This document shows, in pieces, positions 50,457 to 57,984 of a stretch of 64,000 bases of DNA (within the stretch, counting starts at the first letter, position 1; every line of letters starts with the position of its first letter). The stretch is from Streptomyces shenzhenensis (GTDB lineage Bacteria > Actinomycetota > Actinomycetes > Streptomycetales > Streptomycetaceae). The DNA lies in the NCBI RefSeq assembly GCF_003688995.1, contig NZ_PENI01000047.1, positions 1 through 64,000 on the forward strand. The letters are read 5' to 3'. A program made the position numbers and the translations under genes. Below the pieces are notes generated by a model that did no database searches, had not been told where the DNA came from, and was given only the letters and a program-made list of their open reading frames with translations.

Positions 50457-50893
50457 GTGTTACTCCAGGGTTCGGCGGCAAAGCCGGCGACGATGCGGTG
50501 GAACTCGTCCGTGCATCGCCGGTTGTGCGCTGCACCTCTGCTGTGGCGGGCGAGCATGCAGCACGGATTCAACGGATCAGGCCGTTCGCCGAGTACGCGG
50601 CGACTCTCCCAGTCGGCTTCCGCGTCCTGGCGGCGGTGCGCGGCGTACGACCGGCGGGCGTACCAGGCGAGCAGGACGGCCGTGTACAGGCTGAGGGCGA
50701 TCAGCCACAGGTTTCCGTCGGCCGCACAGGTGCCGGCGGTGGCGGTGAGGACTGCGCCGGTGAGGCAGGCAGGCGCTGTACGACGGTGGCGGAGCCGGGC
50801 GCGGGTGACCGGCGGCAGGTCCTCGAGGTGGTGACCGCAGAGGATCGCGCTGACGACGGTGACGAGGATGATGAACGCGGCGATGCCCGCCAT
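50453..50893 (-). CDS. Two-to-three-span membrane protein
   Basis: A 146-residue protein: IAAFIILVTVVSAILCGHHL span, RTAPACLTGAVLTATAGTCA, LWLIALSLYTAVLLAWYARR, then a charged cytoplasmic tail with several cysteines (NPCCMLARH; NRRCTDEFHR). It overlaps the downstream gene by 4 bp and follows the exonuclease remnant. Unknown function. Confidence 0.65.
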   Translation of the reverse strand: MAGIAAFIILVTVVSAILCGHHLEDLPPVTRARLRHRRTAPACLTGAVLTATAGTCAADGNLWLIALSLYTAVLLAWYARRSYAAHRRQDAEADWESRRVLGERPDPLNPCCMLARHSRGAAHNRRCTDEFHRIVAGFAAEPWSNT

Positions 50894-51134
50894 GACGGCT
50901 GCTCCAGGTTGTGCTCCGGCGGACAGCTCGGTGGGCGACGGCGCTCTCGCCCTCGGCCAGGCCGAGGCAGTACAGGCCCGGCTCGCCCTGCTCCTCGTAG
51001 TTGTGGGCGTCGTGACGGCTGATGCGCAGGGCCTCGGGGTCCGCGGTCGTGCGGTCGGCGGCGACCTCCCAGGCCTCGCCGATCTCGGCGTCGAGGTGGG
51101 TGGTCTCGCAGTCCCCGAAGGCGATGCTGGTCAC
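50894..51134 (-). pseudogene. Truncated DEDD 3'-5' exonuclease (RNase T-like)
   Basis: From GTG 51134: SIAFGDCETTHLDAEIGEAW EVA is the Exo I motif of DEDD exonucleases (D-x-E-T-T), then DPEALRISRHDAHNYEEQGE. Exo II and III motifs are missing, and the frame runs into the next gene without its own stop. Intact relatives are about 190 residues, so most of the enzyme is lost by internal deletion. Confidence 0.6.
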
Positions 51135-51229
51135 GGCGTCAGGGCTCCCTCCCATTCGGCGAGCCGCTCGGCGGTGATCTCGGCGAGCCGTTCCTCGGAG
51201 ATCGGCCGGGCGGTCGGCGTCTCAGGCAC
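51131..51229 (-). CDS. Micro-protein (32 residues)
   Basis: GTG 51229 has GGAGG 6 nt upstream. PETPTARPISEERLAEITAE RLAEWEG, a charged single helix. The stop overlaps the exonuclease start (GTGA). It may be the N-terminal stub of a longer element protein that begins the same way. Confidence 0.5.
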   Translation of the reverse strand: MPETPTARPISEERLAEITAERLAEWEGALTP

Positions 51230-51267
51230 TGCGCGCCTCCGTGCCGCTGACGGCCGTCGATGAGGCG

Positions 51268-51822
51268 TCATCGACGAGCCCGTCGTGCGCCGGGAGCCGA
51301 ACGTGATTCCGGAGCCGCTCGTACTACTGCTCCGTGCCTGTCCCACTGGACCCGCGGGTCCGTCGGCTCGACGACCGTCACGTGCTTGAAGAGCGGGACG
51401 TCACACGGGGCGATGTGCCAGGACATCCGCCAGCCGCCGGCCACGAGGTACAGCAGCTGCCAGCCGTCCTCGTCGACGTCGGACGAGGCGGTGATGACGG
51501 CCGTCGACGGGTGCAGCGCGGTCAACCAAGCGAGGAGCTGCGCACGCTCCCGGTACGCGCCGTCACGGTCGCGTTCAGCGCGTTCCAGCTGGTTGCGGTA
51601 GTGGTGGCTGAGCTGTGCGGCCTCACTGCGCTCGGCATCGTAGGCGTCGGCGTGCCGCTTCCACCGTGCGGCCTCTTCCTGGGCCTCGGTCAGGGCATTC
51701 GTCAGGATCGTGACCGGGTCGCCGATCGGGGCGACGCCTTCTGCACCGCGCGCGAGGCCCTGGAACCGGGAGCGAACCGGTTCCGGTTCCTGGTTCCTGC
51801 GGCGCCAGAATGGCATGGACAT
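51268..51822 (-). CDS. Coiled-coil element protein with beta-rich C terminus
   Basis: A 184-residue protein: a basic start (PFWRRRNQEPEPVRSRFQ), a long coiled coil (LTEAQEEAARWKRHADAYDA ERSEAAQ to REREAQLLAW-type sequence), then a compact domain (VDEDGWQLLYLVAGGWRMSW HIAPCDVPLF). The last 20 residues are Arg/Ala-rich and may follow a frameshift. ATG 51822 has GGAG upstream. A recurrent protein in actinomycete element clusters with ECF sigma genes; function unknown. Confidence 0.65.
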   Translation of the reverse strand: MSMPFWRRRNQEPEPVRSRFQGLARGAEGVAPIGDPVTILTNALTEAQEEAARWKRHADAYDAERSEAAQLSHHYRNQLERAERDRDGAYRERAQLLAWLTALHPSTAVITASSDVDEDGWQLLYLVAGGWRMSWHIAPCDVPLFKHVTVVEPTDPRVQWDRHGAVVRAAPESRSAPGARRARR

Positions 51823-51889
51823 GGGGTGCTCCGGTGTGGTGGCCGGGGCGGGTCCCTGCGTGGGGCCCCTGTCCGCTGTGGGCTGGCGG

Positions 51890-52094
51890 CTAGACGAGGA
51901 TTCCGGCGGCGCGGGCAGCGGCTGCAAGGCCCTCGTACGAGCCATGATCGGCCCCTGAAGGCAGTGCGAGGCGACCACCGGCCCCGAGGGGACGCCCGGA
52001 GTTGGGAACCTTCGGCTTGGGCTTGTCCGCCTGTGGAGCACTCAGCGGCAACCTTCGCCCGCTGCGCCCCGGTGAGTTCCCACTCTCGATCCAT
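51890..52094 (-). pseudogene. Frameshifted small element protein
   Basis: From ATG 52094 (GGAGGAACTGTC upstream): DREWELTGAQRAKVAAECS; near 52030 sense moves to the frame reading ADKPKPKVPNSGRPLGAGGR, LALPSGADHGSYEGLAAAAR and a stop at 51890. The excellent RBS shows it was a real gene of about 67 residues. Confidence 0.55.
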
Positions 52095-52755
52095 GACAGT
52101 TCCTCCGTACGGTTGGTCGTGATCAAACGAAATGCGGCTGGTCGCGGGCACGTGACGGCTGCCGCTGACGGGCGTCACGGCGATCTCCGGGGCGCCGACG
52201 TACGTGCCGTGCTCGCGGTAGTGGCGGTCCTCAACCGAAGGCCGGGGACGGATCCGGGCAACGGCGCTGAGGTTGAGGACGCTGTCGTTGTTCTTCAGGT
52301 CCTCCCAGGCGGCCCGGGCCACGGGGAGGACCAGCTTGACGACCTCTCCGCGGCTCTTCTTCAGACCGTCGAAGTGAGGAATGTGCTTCTGGATGATCTT
52401 GTCGCCGGCGCTGTGGCAGAAGCGCTCAACGGTGTCCAGCGCCAGCGTCCGCTCGTACGTCAGGCCCTCGCGGACCGGTTCGTCCACGGTCGTCCGCACG
52501 GGGTCCACGCCCTGGCCGAGCTGCTCCAGATCGCCTTCCACGCCCGGGTGGTGGACCGAGGCGCCGTCGCGCGCTGTGTAGCGGGTCTTGGTGACGGTAC
52601 CCGTGTCCTGGCCCATGTCGACCACGACGTCGGCTTCGTACTCGGCGCCCTCACGCTGGACGGTCGTTCTTCGTCCGCATGGTGACGACGACGTGGCCGG
52701 GGAAGCCGAGCAGGACGTCCAACATCTCCTGCTCCATCTCGTTCAAGGCTGTCAT
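52095..52755 (-). pseudogene. Frameshifted element protein (about 215 residues)
   Basis: ATG 52755 (GGAG upstream) reads TALNEMEQEMLDVLLGFPGH VVVTMRTKNDR and stops at a TGA near 52651; the sense resumes in another frame with VQREGAEYEADVVVDMGQDT, LDTVERFCHSAGDKIIQKHI and AWEDLKNNDSVLNLSAVARI, and continues without its own stop to the next gene. One-base loss near 52655. Family not recognised. Confidence 0.55.
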
Positions 52756-53057
52756 GAGGTGCTCCGGTTGTTGCGCTGGTTCGGAAGGTTCGGGCGAAGG
52801 GCAGCGGCGGCGAGGCTGCGGAGGCGGCCGATGGCGTCCATCGCGGCGCCGTACCTGCGGCGCTTCCGGCGCCACTCGCCTTCGGTGTCGGTCGGAGACC
52901 GGCGGAACTCGCTGTCGTGCTCCAGTTCCTTCTCCGCCGCAGCCACCAGCTCCTCGGCGGTCTCGATGCGGAGGCCGGCGAGCAACTGCGCGGCCTCGTC
53001 GGGGCGCAGCGCCCGGCTGCTGGTGAGGGCCCGGAAGGCGGTGCTGTACGCGCTCAC
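52752..53057 (-). CDS. Hypothetical helical element protein
   Basis: A 101-residue, all-helical, charged protein (ALTSSRALRPDEAAQLLAGL; EELVAAAEKELEHDSEFRRS; RRKRRRYGAAMDAIGRLRSL). Starts at GTG 53057 overlapping the upstream stop by 4 bp; its own stop overlaps the next start. Unknown. Confidence 0.6.
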   Translation of the reverse strand: MSAYSTAFRALTSSRALRPDEAAQLLAGLRIETAEELVAAAEKELEHDSEFRRSPTDTEGEWRRKRRRYGAAMDAIGRLRSLAAAALRPNLPNQRNNRSTS

Positions 53058-53302
53058 GACAGGTCGGCTTCTCCCCTGACCTCAGCCGTCAGGTCCTCCC
53101 AACGACCGCTGCCGACGTGCCGGGTGAAGGCGACGAGGCGACCGCTCGCGGCGTGCCGGCGGGCGTGGTGGCACGCCCGCCGCCGGTCGCTAGAGGTGAA
53201 CTCACCGGTCTCCCGGGCGTCACGGTGGCGGCGGTAACGGACGACGAAGACGCGGTCGTTGTACGTCAGCTCTCGGGAGCGGTGCCGGTTGGCGGGCTTC
53301 AT
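53054..53302 (-). CDS. Small basic element protein
   Basis: An 82-residue basic protein: RSRELTYNDRVFVVRYRRHR, DRRRACHHARRHAASGRLVA, HVGSGRWEDLTAEVRGE. The His/Cys-rich centre could bind metal. Coupled on both sides by 4-bp overlaps. Unknown. Confidence 0.6.
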   Translation of the reverse strand: MKPANRHRSRELTYNDRVFVVRYRRHRDARETGEFTSSDRRRACHHARRHAASGRLVAFTRHVGSGRWEDLTAEVRGEADLS

Positions 53303-53889
53303 CCGTCCGCCTCCTCGGCCTTGTCCTCCCTCAGGGCCTGGTCGGCGGCGAAGGTGCGTGTCAGCCGGTCCGGCTCGGTCGGGCCGAGGTCGACCCAGCC
53401 GTCCGCCCATTTCTCCATGCGCTGCGCGGCGGACACCCACGGACTGCCGGCACCGGGCCGCTCGAAGCCGAAGGCGCGGAGTGTGCCCTTCGTCGGGTGC
53501 ACGCTGACGCCCACGCACTCGAAGCCGGGAACGTCCTCGAGTGCTCGGAACGGCAGGTTGCGGATGTACGTGCGGCCGGGGCGGAAGAACTCGGTCGGAG
53601 CGGCACCGGCCGCTGCCTGACGGCTGCACGTCTCCTGCGCCTTCTCCCGGACGAGCGCGGCGAAGTCGGGCGGGTAGCTCGGGAACGGTTCGCCGTGGAA
53701 CGCGCCGTCGACCAGCTCGGCGGCGGCGAGCATGCCGGCCGTGTGCAGCTCGGCGGCGGTCTCGGGCGACTGGAGCAGCTGCGCCGACTCCAGAGCCTCC
53801 GCGGCCTGAGTCGCCAGGTCGTACGACCGACCGTTCAACCACGCGGCCTCGATGACCTTCTTCGTCAGCATGGCGAGCTTCGAGATCAC
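53299..53889 (-). CDS. Hypothetical element protein
   Basis: A 196-residue protein: helical N-terminal half (WLNGRSYDLATQAAEALESA; LHTAGMLAAAELVDGAFHGE) and a beta-rich C-terminal half (TYIRNLPFRALEDVPGFECV; TKGTLRAFGFERPG). Overlaps neighbours by 4 bp at each end. No family recognised. Confidence 0.62.
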   Translation of the reverse strand: MISKLAMLTKKVIEAAWLNGRSYDLATQAAEALESAQLLQSPETAAELHTAGMLAAAELVDGAFHGEPFPSYPPDFAALVREKAQETCSRQAAAGAAPTEFFRPGRTYIRNLPFRALEDVPGFECVGVSVHPTKGTLRAFGFERPGAGSPWVSAAQRMEKWADGWVDLGPTEPDRLTRTFAADQALREDKAEEADG

Positions 53890-54554
53890 CGGCCGTCACC
53901 TCCCACCGGTGCGGAGACCTCGTCCCACCGGTCAGCGACACCCCGCGGAAGAGTCCGCTCCCGCTCCATGACCCGGGTCTCCCGGTCCCTGAGGTCGGCG
54001 TCTCTCCAGGCCCAGATCTCGTCCTCGATCAGCTGGTCGAGCATCGTCGGGTCCAGTGCGTCCAGTTCCCAGCCGCTCCGGCCGTGCTCGCGGATGTAGC
54101 CGCTGGCCCGTGAGTCGGTCAGCCTGGCCGGGTTCGGCGGCGGGTTGTGCTCCTGGACCTGATCCATGTTCAGCGCGATGCGCCGCACCGTGACGTCAGC
54201 TCCGAACAGCGCCATCCGGTCCTCGATGTCCCAGGTCATGTCCACCCCGGACGGATCGTGGTCGCCGAGGCGGATGATGCAGGTCGGCGTGCCTGCCGCT
54301 GGCTGAAGGGGAATCTGGTTCGTCATGCGGTCCTGCCACCCTTGGCGCCCGTCCTGACGGGCGTCGCCGGGGTGGCGGACGTCGCCTTGACGGCCGGCGG
54401 TGGTGCGGTGCGGGACGACGCCGTACGTGCGCTCGGGGTCGACGAGGAGTCGCGACTTGTTGAGGGCGTGGACGATGGCTGCCGCAGGGTCGTTGCCGGC
54501 GGAGGCCATGGCCTCGCGGGTGACTTCCATGGTGCGGGGGATGTTCCGGTTCAC
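53886..54554 (-). CDS. TOPRIM-like fragment fused to a small element protein
   Basis: A 222-residue frame. The C-terminal 120 residues contain LGDHDPSGVDMTWDIEDRM, an acidic D-x-D TOPRIM motif, then RRIALNMDQVQEHNPPPNPA and WELDALDPTMLDQLIEDEI, matching the C-terminal half of topoisomerase VI A/Spo11-like proteins found in actinophages. The N-terminal winged-helix half with its tyrosine is missing; residues 1-50 (TREAMASAGNDPAAAIVHAL NKSRLLV) are a different small protein. The junction is Arg/Gly-rich and may hide a frameshift or deletion. Confidence 0.6.
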   Translation of the reverse strand: MNRNIPRTMEVTREAMASAGNDPAAAIVHALNKSRLLVDPERTYGVVPHRTTAGRQGDVRHPGDARQDGRQGWQDRMTNQIPLQPAAGTPTCIIRLGDHDPSGVDMTWDIEDRMALFGADVTVRRIALNMDQVQEHNPPPNPARLTDSRASGYIREHGRSGWELDALDPTMLDQLIEDEIWAWRDADLRDRETRVMERERTLPRGVADRWDEVSAPVGGDGR

Positions 54555-55153
54555 ACCGCCACCCCCTCGGCGACGAGCGCCTGCTCCAGGCTGCACTTTG
54601 CGCGGTAAGCCAGCGTCTTGACCGCGCCCCGCTGCTTGCCCATTCGGGCAGCCGTCTCGTCCACCGACAGACCGTCCAGGTAGCGGAGCCGCACGCACTG
54701 CGCCTGTGCTGGGGTCAGAGACTTCATGGCCTTGGCCACGCTCCTGGCAGCATCGGCGATCTCCAGTTTCCGGAGCCCGTACGTCTCAGCGCTCTCGTCC
54801 TTCACCAGCGAGAGGATCTCCGGGGAGGAGATCTCCCGCTTCACGCGCGCCAGTTTCAGGTGGTCCACGTGAAGGTTGTGGGCGATGGTGATCAGCCAGC
54901 CCACGAAGCCGCCGGTCGCCGGCCGTGTCTGAAACGTATCGATGCGGCGGAGGGCGCGCTCAAAGGTGTCGCTGGTCAGGTCCTCGGCCAGGTCCCGGTT
55001 CCCGGTCCTCGAACGGAGGTAGCGATACACGGCGTCGCGGTAGTCGTCGTAGAGGACGGCGAATGCGTCACGGTCACCCGCTGCGGCCCGAGCCACCAGC
55101 TCGGTCACCGCCCCTACCGACAGGTTGATCTGGGCGTTAGCCTGGTGTTTCAC
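54551..55153 (-). CDS. ECF RNA polymerase sigma factor heading the element operon
   Basis: A 200-residue ECF sigma: region 2 (YDDYRDAVYRYLRSRTGNRD LAEDLTSDTFERAL; GGFVGWLITIAHNLHVDHLK) and region 4 (LTPAQAQCVRLRYLDGLSVD ETAARMGKQRGAVKTLAYRA). No anti-sigma gene is adjacent. AAAGGAGA precedes GTG 55153. It is the first gene of at least 14 tightly packed minus-strand genes and probably drives the element genes or an integration-linked promoter. Confidence 0.92.
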   Translation of the reverse strand: MKHQANAQINLSVGAVTELVARAAAGDRDAFAVLYDDYRDAVYRYLRSRTGNRDLAEDLTSDTFERALRRIDTFQTRPATGGFVGWLITIAHNLHVDHLKLARVKREISSPEILSLVKDESAETYGLRKLEIADAARSVAKAMKSLTPAQAQCVRLRYLDGLSVDETAARMGKQRGAVKTLAYRAKCSLEQALVAEGVAV

Positions 55154-55197
55154 GACCAGGGGTCTCCTTTGGAGTTAGGGGTTTTCTCGGTTGTGTG

Positions 55198-55230
55198 AGG
55201 GCCGCTCCGGGTCGCATCCGGGGCGGCCCT
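55198..55230. terminator. Hairpin upstream of ECF gene
   Basis: AGGGCCGC and GCGGCCCT flank a shorter CCGG/CCGG stem. It would stop transcription entering from the transposase remnant on the minus strand. Confidence 0.6.
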
Positions 55231-55296
55231 TCGGCGCGCTCAGTGGGGTCGCGGACTGGGGCAGTGGCTTCCGCTGCGTTTTCAGTCCCCGCCGCT

Positions 55297-55593
55297 TCAA
55301 ATGCCTGAACAGGCGAAACGTGTGCTCCGCACCAGGGCACGGCGCAGCCGGGCGATATCGATCCGCCCCTGGTCGAGCCCGCCGTACAAAGCCCCATGCC
55401 CGCGGCGATGTTCAGGTGCGAGCGCCAGATCGACCAGCGTCCGCACCGGCCCGTCCGTACACAACAACGCGTCGCACAACTCGAACAACGCGTCGTCCCG
55501 CGCGGTCGGACACGCGTACGGCTCCGACCAGAAGCGTGACACTTCCGCGAACGCATCCCGCAGGACACCCTGATGCACCAAACTCGTGACCAC
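55297..55593 (-). pseudogene. Transposase N-terminal fragment
   Basis: A 98-residue frame matching the start of a large Streptomyces DDE transposase: DALFELCDALLCTDGPVRTL, VDLALAPEHRRGHGALYGGL and DIARLRRALVRS. The catalytic domain is absent; the frame ends after ACSGI. The family call comes from the highly characteristic ALLCTDGPV and PEHRRGHGALY strings. An IS remnant at the edge of the element operon. Confidence 0.7.
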
Positions 55594-55924
55594 GGCCTTC
55601 GGCTGTTCCTATGCCTCCGTGACGGAGCACGGGATCAGACGAAGGCTGCCTACGCGTCCGCTGAACTGCGAAAACACCGGCCAGGTTCGAGCCGCGTTCG
55701 ACACCGGACCATGAACGACAAGTTCAGTGGGTGGATCAAGCGGTGGCGAGCTGATCGTGCTCAGCCATCCACGCCTCCAACACGACGGATGCGTCGAACT
55801 CCAGTAAGTCAGGTCCCGGATCTCAGCCCTGACTGTGCGTCTGGCGGAGGCGGCTGACACCACTGTCCGGCTCCGGACTTCCTGAGCGTGCTCCCGACCC
55901 GGCCGGGTCTGACCCGGAACTGGG
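55594..55924. other. Gap after transposase remnant
   Basis: No gene supported. A 25-codon minus-strand stretch (55735-55815; LLEFDASVVLEAWMAEHDQL) looks coding but has stops on both sides. Confidence 0.4.
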
Positions 55925-55961
55925 GCGGCGCCGCCTCCCGGGGACGGGGAGACGGCGCCGC
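55925..55961 (-). terminator. Terminator of the 19-residue peptide gene
   Basis: GCGGCGCCG and CGGCGCCGC form the base, extended by CTCCC/GGGAG after one mismatch, with a 7-nt loop. It lies 29 bp after the peptide stop on the minus strand. Confidence 0.7.
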
Positions 55962-55969
55962 TGCGCGCT

Positions 55970-55987
55970 TCTGAGGACGTCCTCAGA
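55970..55987. repeat. 18-bp perfect palindrome
   Basis: TCTGAGGACGTCCTCAGA, directly between the peptide stop codon and the terminator. It could be part of the mRNA 3' structure or a binding site. Confidence 0.5.
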
Positions 55988-55989
55988 CG

Positions 55990-56049
55990 TCAGATCAGCC
56001 AGCCGATGAAGTGGATGAGGCCGGCGAGGACGTCCGTGAGAAGGTTCAT
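55990..56049 (-). CDS. 19-residue hydrophobic peptide
   Basis: ATG 56049 with GGAG 10 nt upstream encodes MNLLTDVLAGLIHFIGWLI and stops at 55990. The peptide is amphipathic, with a Trp and His near the end and one acidic residue, like membrane-active peptides, phenol-soluble modulins or type I toxins. The gene has its own RBS, a palindrome and a GC-rich terminator, and all six-frame alternatives here are poor. No immunity or export gene sits beside it. Too short for routine gene finders. Confidence 0.55.
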   Translation of the reverse strand: MNLLTDVLAGLIHFIGWLI

Positions 56050-56936
56050 GATCGTGCTGCTCCTAGCGGTGTAGCTGTCGTGTGTGGGACCTGTGCGGCA
56101 ACTACGGTCTGCAGCCCGTCGCTTGCACACCGTAAGTCTCACCCACCCCAGACGCCTCGGTGACCACATGGGTGACGATCACCTGTTCCAGGGAATAACT
56201 GCTCCCTTGTTCGGATCACGGATGGCCGGCGCACCGGTCCCCTGCCCTGAACTGCCATGCCAGCAGGCGGTGTCCTGAGCAAGCAGCCCGAGCCGTCACG
56301 GCAGGCGATTGCCGTCACCCGTGGCAGCAGAGGTGAGCCCCGGACGGGTAACGGAGCCGACGCAGGCTGACGGCCGGCACCTGAGCGAAGCGGACAGCGC
56401 CGCTTCGGGCAGCCGGTAGGTGGCTGTGGGGGAGCACGGTCCAGGAGACCGCGGTACCGATACAGGAAGTGGCCAGGCAGGCAGCACCAGCCGCAGTAAC
56501 AGGACACAGCGCACGGGAAGATGATCGCGCCCGACACACACTTCAGGCCTCTTGCGCACCAACCACTTCCTCGACCCCCACCTGGCCGTTGTCCACGCGG
56601 GCCCGCAGTTCGTCGGCGACTCCGGCGCAGGCGCCGAGCCCGTGGAGGGATCCGCCCGACAGACAGAGGCGTGGGCGTACTGCTTGTCACCGTAGGACAG
56701 GCCGATGGCGCCGCCGCACTGGTGGTGCGGATCAGCGGGAGGTCACGGGGAAACTTGCTGCACAGGCGTTGGCTGGTGCGGGCACGCCAGGTTGGCTGAC
56801 CGGGCAGGGTGAAGCGAGGCAGGCGGGTGGCCAGGGCCGAAGCCGTGCCGGTGTATCTGCCGCCGAAGACGCCGACCGCCTGCCGCGGCCCACAACCGGC
56901 CGACGGAACCGTGCCGGCCCAACGGAAGCCTCTGCC
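56050..56936. other. Decayed region with a C45-like fragment
   Basis: No intact gene. On the plus strand 56537-56695 reads LLRTNHFLDPHLAVVHAGPQ then FVGDSGAGAEPVEGSARQTE and a stop, resembling part of a C45 (acyl-CoA:6-APA acyltransferase-like) protein. No other half is present. The remainder shows no coding pattern I trust. Confidence 0.35.
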
Positions 56937-57266
56937 ATGGCGGCTGCCCGCCAGCATCAAACCGCCCCAGGTTCACTGAAGACGGCCGCATCGGCCCCCG
57001 GCGCTCCGACGCGAAGCGGCGGCCCAGAGCACAGCCTCACTGCGCAAGTCCTTGGAGCAGACGCTCACAAATTCCAGGTCGGCCCGACCGCCATCGCCGA
57101 CGCGAACACGCTCACTGATCTTGGGCTGGACTCTCTCGCCGTGGTGGAACTGATCGGCTTCTTGGCCGCCGACCTGGGCCTGCAGCTCCAGGACGACACC
57201 CTGCACCCGGCCATGACCGTGGACGAGGCCGTAGCGGTACTGCGGCAGGGCAGCGCGAAGTCGTAG
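56937..57266 (+). CDS. Orphan acyl carrier protein
   Basis: A 109-residue frame. Residues 35-107 form an ACP: SLTAQVLGADAHKFQVGPTA, then DANTLTDLGLDSLAVVELIG with the phosphopantetheine Ser in GLDSL, FLAADLGLQLQDDTLHPAMT, and VDEAVAVLRQG. The N-terminal 34 residues look random, so the true start may be lost or downstream. No synthase, ligase or transferase is adjacent; it is either a biosynthetic-cluster relic or a stand-alone carrier served in trans. Confidence 0.65.
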   Translation: MAAARQHQTAPGSLKTAASAPGAPTRSGGPEHSLTAQVLGADAHKFQVGPTAIADANTLTDLGLDSLAVVELIGFLAADLGLQLQDDTLHPAMTVDEAVAVLRQGSAKS

Positions 57267-57336
57267 CCCATGGGGCGACTCTGAAGGCACCGTCTCACCC
57301 GTCGGAGCACTGACCGACCCCGTGGCGCAGTTCGGC

Positions 57337-57714
57337 TCAGGCGGAGCGTGGCCAGCCGCGTAGCAGTTCAGCGATGCGCGCCGCGGTGCAGGAGGGGTCG
57401 CGCAGCAGGTCGCGCAGGGCGACGGCGTCCTGGTGGCCGGGCTTGACCGGGATGCCGGACGCCTCCAGGTACATCACCCCCGTCGCCGCGGCGACGGCCA
57501 GGTTGGATCGCTCCAGCCAGCGGCACCGGCCGAGCACATGGACCAGGGCGGCGGCGCGGGCGTAAGGGCCGCCGTAGACGGGCTGTTCGAGCAGTTCGGC
57601 CCGATGGCAGGCCACCGCGGCGACCGGAACGCCGTAGTCCTCGGGCGCGGGGTCCGCGGCGCCCGCGATCTCGGCGACCTGCAGGACCCAGGGGACGTCG
57701 ATGTGCAGATCCAT
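57337..57714 (-). CDS. Fic/Doc-type toxin component (atypical)
   Basis: A 125-residue protein of the small actinomycete Fic-type toxin family: HIDVPWVLQVAEIAGAADPA, PEDYGVPVAAVACHRAEL, ARAAALVHVLGRCRWLERSN LAVAAATGVMYLEASG. The position of the Fic HPFxxGN motif reads RCRWLERSN, so the catalytic His and GN are not conserved; AMP-transfer activity is doubtful. The start overlaps the antitoxin stop by one base (TAATG). Confidence 0.75.
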   Translation of the reverse strand: MDLHIDVPWVLQVAEIAGAADPAPEDYGVPVAAVACHRAELLEQPVYGGPYARAAALVHVLGRCRWLERSNLAVAAATGVMYLEASGIPVKPGHQDAVALRDLLRDPSCTAARIAELLRGWPRSA

Positions 57715-57959
57715 TACGCGGCGTGGGCCCCCGTGGGCGTGGCCTGGCGGTCCGCTTCCTCGGCCTCGTCGAAGACACTCTGGTACTCGTCGAGGAAGGT
57801 CCGGGCGGCGTCCAGGCCCCGCTTGCGCAGTCCGGCGACGTCCTCGCGGACCAGCTCGGCGATGTAGTCGCCGATGCTCAGACCGCGCTCCTTCGCCCGG
57901 ATCGCGGCGAGTTCCTTGACCGAATCATCGACGCGGGCACCCCACTGAGTCTTCGACAT
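57714..57959 (-). CDS. Ribbon-helix-helix-type antitoxin
   Basis: An 81-residue protein: RVDDSVKELAAIRAKERGLS IGDYIAELVREDV, an RHH-like or Phd-like DNA-binding half, followed by a charged helix (LDAARTFLDEYQSVFDEAEE) to wrap the toxin. First gene of the pair, antitoxin-first order. An 18-bp dyad just upstream suggests autorepression. Confidence 0.78.
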   Translation of the reverse strand: MSKTQWGARVDDSVKELAAIRAKERGLSIGDYIAELVREDVAGLRKRGLDAARTFLDEYQSVFDEAEEADRQATPTGAHAA

Positions 57960-57966
57960 GCCGAAA

Positions 57967-57984
57967 TGGTAGCAGGTGTTACCA
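57967..57984. promoter_or_regulatory. Toxin-antitoxin operator dyad
   Basis: TGGTA and TACCA bracket an 8-bp centre, 8 bp upstream of the antitoxin start codon. Confidence 0.55.
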
